50,399 nucleotides of DNA, taken from Chloroflexota bacterium. GTDB taxonomy: Bacteria > Chloroflexota > Ktedonobacteria > Ktedonobacterales > JADMIN01. Shown here in pieces: positions 44,935-50,399 of this stretch. Every line of letters begins with the position of its first letter. Positions within the stretch are counted from its first letter, which is position 1. Position numbers and translations under genes: made by a program. Where the stretch lies: NCBI GenBank assembly GCA_021814145.1, contig JAKAIY010000008.1:1-50399 (forward strand), read 5' to 3'. The notes beneath the pieces were generated by a model. The model searched no databases. It was not told the DNA's origin and saw only the letters and a program-made list of their open reading frames with translations.

Positions 44935-46362
44935 TCAGGGCGCGATGCGCTCGCAAGCCGCGACGCACTCGATGTGCGAGGTGTAAGGGAACATATCCAC
45001 CGGCTGCACGGTGGTCAGGCGGTAGCCGGAGTCGCAGATCAGGCGCAGATCACGGGCGAGGGTGGAGGGGTCGCATGAGACGTAGACCAGCGTGCGCGGG
45101 CCAATCGCCGTCAGCTCGTTCAGCGCGCGGGGCAGGCAGCCAGCGCGTGGCGGGTCCACCAGGGCGATGTCCACGCGCTCGCGCTGCCGCCGCATGACGC
45201 CGATTACGCGCTCCAGCACCCCCTCGTACGCCCATACATTGTTCAGGCCGTTGAGCCGGGCGCTTTCCCGCGCGTCAGCGACGGCGCTCGGCTGCGACTC
45301 GATGGCGATTACCCGCTCCACGCGGTCAGCGAGGAAGAGCGAGAAGAGGCCGACCCCGCTGTAGCCATCCAGCGCGACATCGCGCGGGAGCGGACGCAGC
45401 GCCTCCATCGCGCGCTCCACCAGCACGGGCGTCTGGGTCGGGTTGACCTGGAAGAATGAGCCAGCGGAGATGCGGTAGACGTGCGTAAGCACCTGATCGT
45501 GCACGAAATCCTGCCCGGCGGTGATACGCCCGCGCCCGACTGGCAGGCCGAGGATCACCACGCCCGCCAGGCCAGGGACCGCCATCCGCAGCGCGCTCGC
45601 CACGGTGTCGGGCCCGCCTTCGCTCTCGAATGGAGCGCCAGGCCGCGCCTCGATGGTGAGCAGCGCGCCACCGCTGCCGCGATACGAATGCCCGCCCGCC
45701 ATCGCCAGCGGGCCGGACGACTTCTCGCCGGGCGCGCCGACCGCCACGCGCAGCGTGAAACGCTCGGTGAAGTCATACGCGCGCGCGCCCCAGCGATCGC
45801 GGATCCACTGGCGTATGAGCTGATATAGAGTATCAAGCTGCGGATGAACGATGGGGCATTCCGGCATGTCCAGCACGTCGTGGCTCTCGGCGCGGCGGAA
45901 GCCAATCGCGCCATCAGGGGCGATGGCGAACTGCGCCACCGTGCGATAGCGCCAGGTGTCAGCGGACGTGGGCATGCCAATCGCGGGGAGAACGGGTGGC
46001 TCGCTGAATTTGCCGATGCGCATGAGGAGCTGGCGGACGATGCGTGTCTTCCAGGCGACCTGGGCCGGGTAGGCGATATGCTGCCACTGGAAGCCGCCGG
46101 AATCGCTCAGCTCCGGGTAGCGCGGCTCCACGCGGTCAGGCGACGCCCGCAGCACCTCGAGCAGCTCGGCGCGCGCGTAGTTGGCGCGCTCACGGATCAG
46201 TCGCACGCGCGCCCGCTCACCGGGCAGCGCGCCTGGCACAAAGACCGCCCGCCCTTCGTAGCGGCCCACAGCGTCCCCGCCATAGGCCAGATCGGTCAGG
46301 TCCAGCTCGAATTCTTGCCCGCTGTCAGGTCCGTCAGCGCCAGGGGCTGGCGCTTCAGCCAT
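44935..46362 (-). CDS. RlmD/TrmA-family 23S rRNA uracil-C5 methyltransferase lacking most Fe-S cysteines
   Basis: A 475-residue SAM-dependent RNA methyltransferase with an N-terminal TRAM domain (residues 15-75) and a Rossmann catalytic domain. The nucleophile is C430 (SCDPSTLARDL), the base is likely E465 (HIEC) and DPPRAG is present. RlmD normally uses four cysteines for a [4Fe-4S] cluster, C-x5-C-x2-C then C in the ECP segment. Here they read Y82, S88, F91, and C168 is kept. The cluster should be absent while catalysis is intact. The start at 46362 is weakly supported; 46410 is possible. The target is presumed to be rRNA or tRNA uridine. Confidence 0.88.
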   Translation of the reverse strand: MAEAPAPGADGPDSGQEFELDLTDLAYGGDAVGRYEGRAVFVPGALPGERARVRLIRERANYARAELLEVLRASPDRVEPRYPELSDSGGFQWQHIAYPAQVAWKTRIVRQLLMRIGKFSEPPVLPAIGMPTSADTWRYRTVAQFAIAPDGAIGFRRAESHDVLDMPECPIVHPQLDTLYQLIRQWIRDRWGARAYDFTERFTLRVAVGAPGEKSSGPLAMAGGHSYRGSGGALLTIEARPGAPFESEGGPDTVASALRMAVPGLAGVVILGLPVGRGRITAGQDFVHDQVLTHVYRISAGSFFQVNPTQTPVLVERAMEALRPLPRDVALDGYSGVGLFSLFLADRVERVIAIESQPSAVADARESARLNGLNNVWAYEGVLERVIGVMRRQRERVDIALVDPPRAGCLPRALNELTAIGPRTLVYVSCDPSTLARDLRLICDSGYRLTTVQPVDMFPYTSHIECVAACERIAP

Positions 46363-46805
46363 TCTTCCACCCCGCCAGTCACGCTTTTCGGGGCCGTCCT
46401 CACCCCGCATGCGCTCATCCCACACACGCGCCTTCCCCTCAATGGGCGATCCACGTCGCAACCACATCGCTCCGCCCCAGCGGCCCGCCCCCCGCGGATC
46501 CCGCCAGTCTCTCTTTGCGATAATACTAACACATATGCGTGAACGCAAGATTAAAGCCGGGCAGGCGCCATGTTATAGCGTGATGGAGCCGAACGTCATA
46601 CGCTATGCGCGACACGCGCCGCCTGAAGACCCCCGCGGGACCGGTCGCGACCGAACGGGCTATATCCCGCGCGCTGGCCTGTCACGCGGTGGAATACAAT
46701 CCCGTATAGCATGGTGAATATGGCATGGACCCCGCGCTCGCGCGTCGCGGCTGGCGTCATCCGCGACGCGCGAGCGTGGTGTGTGGCGAGAGGAGCTTTG
46801 CCGCA

Positions 46806-47303
46806 ATGGAGCCGGAGCAGTCACACTATGTGGGTACGCCGCCAGCGGGCGAGGACGCGGGCAAGCCCCCTGAGATGGACGGCGCGGCGGCCCAACCAGG
46901 CGAGCCGCGTGGCGCGCGGATAACGAAAGGCCCGGCGTCTGGGGGAGCGCCCGGCGGCGCCGCCACGTCCCAGGTGGAGCGGAGCGCCTGGCTCAGGGAC
47001 GATGACTACTGGCGCACCGTCACCTACATGGCGGCGACCGGGCGGCGTCCCAGCGCCCGCTCCGCGTCGCGTCCGCTGTCGCCCCCAGAGCGCTTCCGCT
47101 CACCGTCTCCGCTGCGCAGCGTCGTGGTCCTGATACTGGTAATCGCGCTGATCATCCTGATCTCGGTTGGCGTCATAATCGCCGGGAACGTGGCCGCCGC
47201 TCATATCACCATCCCGACCAACATCCCCGGTGTCACCCTGCCCACCGCTACGCCAGCCAGCCACGCGACCGCGACGCCTGTGGCGACGCCGAAGAAGAAA
47301 TAG
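46806..47303 (+). CDS. Single-TM protein with a disordered N-terminus and Thr/Pro-rich tail
   Basis: A 165-residue protein. The N-terminal 100 residues are polar and Pro/Gly/Arg-rich. One transmembrane segment (VVVLILVIALIILISVGVII) spans about 104-128, followed by a Pro/Thr/Ala-rich tail ending KKK. I do not recognise a family. GAGAGGAG lies about 12 bases before ATG 46806. It is transcribed in the same direction as the HerA genes and lies 99 bases before the next start. Confidence 0.65.
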   Translation: MEPEQSHYVGTPPAGEDAGKPPEMDGAAAQPGEPRGARITKGPASGGAPGGAATSQVERSAWLRDDDYWRTVTYMAATGRRPSARSASRPLSPPERFRSPSPLRSVVVLILVIALIILISVGVIIAGNVAAAHITIPTNIPGVTLPTATPASHATATPVATPKKK

Positions 47304-47402
47304 CCTCCGCTTTCCGGGTCGCTGGAGCCGCGCGTGATATACTGGGGTAATCAAACGGGCATGCGTGCGGCGCGTGGCGAACCTGACGGGAGGGCGCGCG
47401 GG

Positions 47403-48206
47403 ATGATGGACCGAACCGGGCGGGCTGGCCTGCCAGCGCGGGCGGGCCGCGCCAGCGAGACGGATACGCGCGGCGTGGGGCCGCTGGCGCGCGGCGGAGC
47501 GGACATCGGCAAGATTGTCCGCTCTGAATCGCATGTCCGCTATACCTGCCAGATCTACGCGCCTGGCGAGACGGCGACGCCGCCCGCGCCAGAGGACTAC
47601 GCTTTCGGCTCCTTCGTGCGCATCCCGCTGCGAACCGGCGCGCCCTTGCCCGACGCGCTCATCCAGCCATCCGGCGATACGCTGCCCGGCCACGCTCCGG
47701 CGGAGTCCTGGGCGGTTGGGCTGATCTACGACACGATCCTGATGAATCCCGCGTTCGGCGCGATGGGACCGCGCCTCTCCAATGACGCGCAGGTCGAGCT
47801 GTTCTCGCCGGACTACGTTACAGAGCGCGCGGCGCTGGTATTGGTGCTGCTGCTCGGCGCTGTCGAGCGCGGCGCGGACGGGCGGACGCGGGTCAGTCAC
47901 GGCGTCCCGGCGCTGGCGCCCGATCTTGGCGCGGTGGTCTCGCCGCTGGGCGATGAGGCGGTGCGCGCGTTCCACTATTTCGCGGATGAGGGCGCGGACG
48001 CCGCCGGGTCCGCTGGCGCGCCAGGCCGCCCCTACCTCCACATGGGCTACCTGCCGCACGCCGTCCAGCTGGACAACGCGCTGCTGCCGATGGCGCTCCT
48101 GCGCGTGATCGAGCGGCTGGAGACGCTCTTCCCGGAGCGGCGGGCGCTACTCTCCATCGTGCGGCGTAATTTCGCCTGGCGGCTGAAGGTGCAGCCGGCA
48201 GGGTAG
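47403..48206 (+). CDS. HAS-barrel-like protein encoded just before HerA
   Basis: A 267-residue protein. The segment IGKIVRSESHVRYTCQIYAP...AFGSFVRIPL (residues about 35-75) looks like the HAS-barrel domain that HerA proteins also carry at their N-terminus. A later conserved-looking block is GLIYDTILMNPAFGAMGPRL. No NurA nuclease motif is seen, so it is probably an accessory protein rather than the nuclease. The ATG at 47403 follows GGGAGG by eight bases. A TATACT at 47337-47342 may be a -10. The gene ends 146 bases before herA, with a repeat between. Confidence 0.7.
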   Translation: MMDRTGRAGLPARAGRASETDTRGVGPLARGGADIGKIVRSESHVRYTCQIYAPGETATPPAPEDYAFGSFVRIPLRTGAPLPDALIQPSGDTLPGHAPAESWAVGLIYDTILMNPAFGAMGPRLSNDAQVELFSPDYVTERAALVLVLLLGAVERGADGRTRVSHGVPALAPDLGAVVSPLGDEAVRAFHYFADEGADAAGSAGAPGRPYLHMGYLPHAVQLDNALLPMALLRVIERLETLFPERRALLSIVRRNFAWRLKVQPAG

Positions 48207-48216
48207 AGAACGCGGA

Positions 48217-48300
48217 CCTCACCCCCAACCCCTCTCCTACGAGGAGAGGGGAGTCTCGTTTCCCCTTCTCCTAATGAGGAGAGGGGGCCAGGGGGTGAGG
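48217..48300. repeat. 84-bp inverted-repeat element (MITE-like)
   Basis: Outer arms cctcaccccc... and ...gggggtgagg are imperfect inverted repeats about 22 bp long. Inside are two hairpins, cccctctcctacgaggagagggg and a similar ccccttctcctaatgaggagaggggg. A shorter relative is at 21938-21972. No transposase is present, so it is probably a non-autonomous palindromic element. Confidence 0.65.
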
Positions 48301-48351
48301 TCGGGTGGCGGACGCATAGGCGACGTGGGTAAACCGAGTAGAGGTGATGTC

Positions 48352-50151
48352 ATGAGACAATCCGGCTCCGAGCGGCCCGCCGAGCGTGGCGCCGCGCGCC
48401 AGAATGGGAGCGCGCCCGCGCCCGCGCCCGCCGCGCCGATTGGCATTACCAAGGGCCCCGGCGAGACGATCCACGAATACACGTTCATCTCACGCGACGA
48501 GAGCCGCCTGCTCAAGAATGGCGAGTACGTCTACTACCTGCTGGAGGGCGATGGCGCCAGCGACGGGCGCGAGCCGCGGCGCGTGCTGGGGCGCATTCTG
48601 CGGCGTGAGCCGGTGCAGCTCTTCCCCGATACGTTCCTCTCCGAGCCGGGCGTCTCGCCGTCGGAGGTGGCGGCGCTGGTGGGCTACGACCAGCGCGCCA
48701 GCGACCTCTTCGAGCTGAGCGTGGCGATCATGGGCTACTACGACCACCGCCTCGGCTCGTTCGTCAACCCGTGGATACCGCCCAGCTCCGGCACGCCGAT
48801 CTACCTGGCGGATGACGCCTGGCTGGCCACCGCGCTCTCGCGCAAAGCCCCCGGCGACGCTGGCGGCGCGCATATCGGCTCGCTGCTGACCCGCCCGGAG
48901 GGCGCCGTGCCGGTTGTCTTCGATGTCAAGGACCTGGTGAGCACCCATCTGGCGATTATCGCCAGCACCGGCGCGGGCAAGAGCTACCTCGCCAGCGTGA
49001 TCGTCGAGGAGCTGATGCGCCCCTACAACGGCGCCGCCGTGCTGGTGATTGATCCCCACGGCGAGTACACCTCGCTCCAGGATATCGCCAACCACGATGA
49101 GTTCGGCGACGGCGAGACGGAGGGCGCGGCCCTGAAAGGCGGCCGCGCGCACCCCCGCTATCGCGCCGCCACGCGCATCTACAAGCATGATGAGGTCAAG
49201 GTGCGCCTCTCGACGCTGACGCTGGGTGATCTGCGCTACCTGCTGCCGGGCATGACCGACAAGCAGCACCACTTCCTGGGCCGCGCGTATGACAATCTGC
49301 GCCACGCGAAGAAGGGCGGCCAGCCCTGGACGGCGGACGAGTTGAAGAAGGCCGTCAGCGAGGTGGCGCGCGACAAGAATGAGGAGAGCGGCGACGATAG
49401 CGGCAACAGCACGGTCGCGGCGCTGCACTGGAAGATTGACGAGCGCTTCGGCGACAACAACATGGTCTTCGACCCGCACTTCCACCTGAACCTGCGCGAG
49501 GCGCTGAAGCCAGGGCAGTGCACGGTCTTGCAGCTCAACGAGGTGGACGAGCGCGACCAGCAGGTGATCGTGGCGACGCTGCTGCGGCGCATCTTCAACG
49601 CGCGCGTGGATACCGAGCGCGGCAAGTCGCATGAGGGCGCCGAGAACTATCTGGACTATCCCGTCTTCGTGCTGGTGGAGGAGGCGCACCACTTCGCGCC
49701 GCATGGCGATGAGGTGGTCTCGACGCGCATCGTGAAGCAGATTCTCGCCGAGGGGCGCAAGTTCGGCGTGGGCATGGGCCTCATCAGCCAGCGGCCCGGC
49801 AAGCTGGACCCCGACGCGCTCAGCCAGTGCCTGACGCAGTGCATCATGCGCATCGTCAACGAGGTTGACCAGCAGAGCGTGCGCGCCGCCGTTGAGGGCG
49901 TGGGCCGCGAGCTGCTGGACAGCCTGCCCGCGCTCTCCAAGGGGCAGGCGGTTATCGGGGGCGCGGCGGTCAACACGCCAGTCATCTGCCGTGTGCGCCA
50001 GCGCATCACCCCGCACGGCGGCGAGAGCAAGGACGCCCCCGCCGAATGGCGCGCTTACCACGGCGCGCAGGCCGCCGCCAGCCGCGAGCGCGACTCCGCC
50101 ATCCTCCACCGCGACGCCCGCCCGTTCAGCATCTACAAGGGAGAGGACTGA
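48352..50151 (+). CDS. herA: HerA-type bipolar DNA helicase/ATPase
   Basis: A 599-residue FtsK/HerA-family ATPase. A disordered N-terminus (1-35) precedes a HAS-barrel domain (about 38-160). Walker A is STGAGKS at 205-211 and Walker B is VEEAHH with E443/E444. The later RKFGVGMGLISQRPGKLDP segment carries the sensor and arginine-finger type residues. HerA forms hexamers and works with the NurA nuclease in end resection or in defence. No NurA gene follows within the window, but the window ends 248 bases later. GAGGTGA precedes ATG 48352. The HAS-barrel-like gene upstream suggests a dedicated complex. Confidence 0.94.
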   Translation: MRQSGSERPAERGAARQNGSAPAPAPAAPIGITKGPGETIHEYTFISRDESRLLKNGEYVYYLLEGDGASDGREPRRVLGRILRREPVQLFPDTFLSEPGVSPSEVAALVGYDQRASDLFELSVAIMGYYDHRLGSFVNPWIPPSSGTPIYLADDAWLATALSRKAPGDAGGAHIGSLLTRPEGAVPVVFDVKDLVSTHLAIIASTGAGKSYLASVIVEELMRPYNGAAVLVIDPHGEYTSLQDIANHDEFGDGETEGAALKGGRAHPRYRAATRIYKHDEVKVRLSTLTLGDLRYLLPGMTDKQHHFLGRAYDNLRHAKKGGQPWTADELKKAVSEVARDKNEESGDDSGNSTVAALHWKIDERFGDNNMVFDPHFHLNLREALKPGQCTVLQLNEVDERDQQVIVATLLRRIFNARVDTERGKSHEGAENYLDYPVFVLVEEAHHFAPHGDEVVSTRIVKQILAEGRKFGVGMGLISQRPGKLDPDALSQCLTQCIMRIVNEVDQQSVRAAVEGVGRELLDSLPALSKGQAVIGGAAVNTPVICRVRQRITPHGGESKDAPAEWRAYHGAQAAASRERDSAILHRDARPFSIYKGED

Positions 50152-50399
50152 CCCCATCCGGCCTTCGGCCACCTTCCCCTCAGAGGGGAAGGCCCTGCCG
50201 AGGGCGAGCGCCCGGCGAATAAATTCGCGCCTGAAGGCCCTCCGGGCCACAAGGTCCGCCTTCGCGGACCCACGTTGGCGAGCGAGGACCTGCGGAGGCA
50301 GGTCTTGTGGCGGCGTGAGCCGCCTTGAGGCGCGGTTTCAACCGCCCGCGCCACCCCGCGCTCGCCCGAAGCATCGCTTGCGCTCGCCCGCGCCCCCCG
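50152..50399. repeat. Gene-free cluster of adjacent palindromes
   Basis: Consecutive palindromes fill this end: ggccaccttcccctcagagg/ggaaggcc-type, cgaataaattcg, ggccctccgggcc, ggtccgccttcgcggacc, gacctgcggaggcaggtc, ggcggcgtgagccgcc and ggcgcggtttcaaccgc. No open frame has a ribosome site. It looks like a compound intergenic repeat that continues past the window. Confidence 0.65.

Noticed and set aside
46574-46606. Inverted repeat atagcgt...acgctat upstream of the single-TM gene
   Set aside because: Only seven paired bases with a long, bulged interior, which is within chance for this length.
48490-50250. 586-residue open frame antisense to herA
   Set aside because: It mirrors the herA frame in G+C-rich DNA, has no ribosome site and no recognisable domain.

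Overview
The window reads as a chromosomal segment of a G+C-rich bacterium with Shine-Dalgarno-led genes and intrinsic terminators. It most resembles a Chloroflexota (Ktedonobacteria-like) genome. This is inferred from gene content: an MglA/MglB pair, a tricorn protease, a HerA-type ATPase, a KptA phosphotransferase, an FHA-PrsW fusion, and palindrome-rich intergenic repeats. No 16S rRNA is present, so the placement is provisional. I support 42 protein genes and two tRNAs (Phe-GAA and Gln-CTG, neither with an encoded CCA).

Layout. 35-6033 (mostly minus): a GrdB-like protein behind a 1-Cys peroxiredoxin, an MprF-type membrane protein, tRNA-Phe, a membrane-anchored hydrolase, a glycerophosphodiesterase and a DUF6398 protein. 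6270-8410: an SDR dehydrogenase and an MFS exporter whose 3' ends overlap. 8507-15976: a visibly A/T-richer block with a giant DUF4011-type helicase-nuclease, a probable phage-defence protein, and a GT-C-like membrane protein. 16330-17157: a small membrane protein and AroH chorismate mutase. 17241-22612 (minus): ubiX, ltaE, kptA, mglB, mglA and purH, with ltaE and kptA coupled by a TGATG overlap. 22921-26116: four exported or lipid-anchored proteins, including a retropepsin-like lipoprotein. 26443-28554: tyrosine phenol-lyase divergent from an Lrp/AsnC regulator.

28785-38778: an S9 peptidase (plus), then on minus the order tricorn protease, TyrA, a DUF697-like GTPase and FHA-PrsW. 39144-39255: tRNA-Gln with a strong terminator. 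39414-42164 (plus): DinB, an HdeD-like membrane protein whose Shine-Dalgarno lies in a 20-bp hairpin, a histidine phosphatase and a VOC protein. 42175-46362 (minus): an NTF2-like protein, a NirB-like flavoprotein, a proline-iminopeptidase-like hydrolase and an RlmD-like RNA methyltransferase missing three of four Fe-S cysteines. 46806-50151 (plus): a single-TM protein, a HAS-barrel-like protein and HerA. The end, 50152-50399, is a run of palindromes.

Themes. Aromatic amino acid chemistry is scattered (AroH, TyrA, tyrosine phenol-lyase with its likely regulator). Peptide breakdown is well represented (tricorn, S9, S33, PrsW, retropepsin-like). Two ATP-dependent DNA machines, the DUF4011 helicase-nuclease and HerA, suggest defence or repair. 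The most testable new observation is the hairpin that would mask the ribosome-binding site of the HdeD-like gene. No transposase, integrase, CRISPR array or rRNA was seen.
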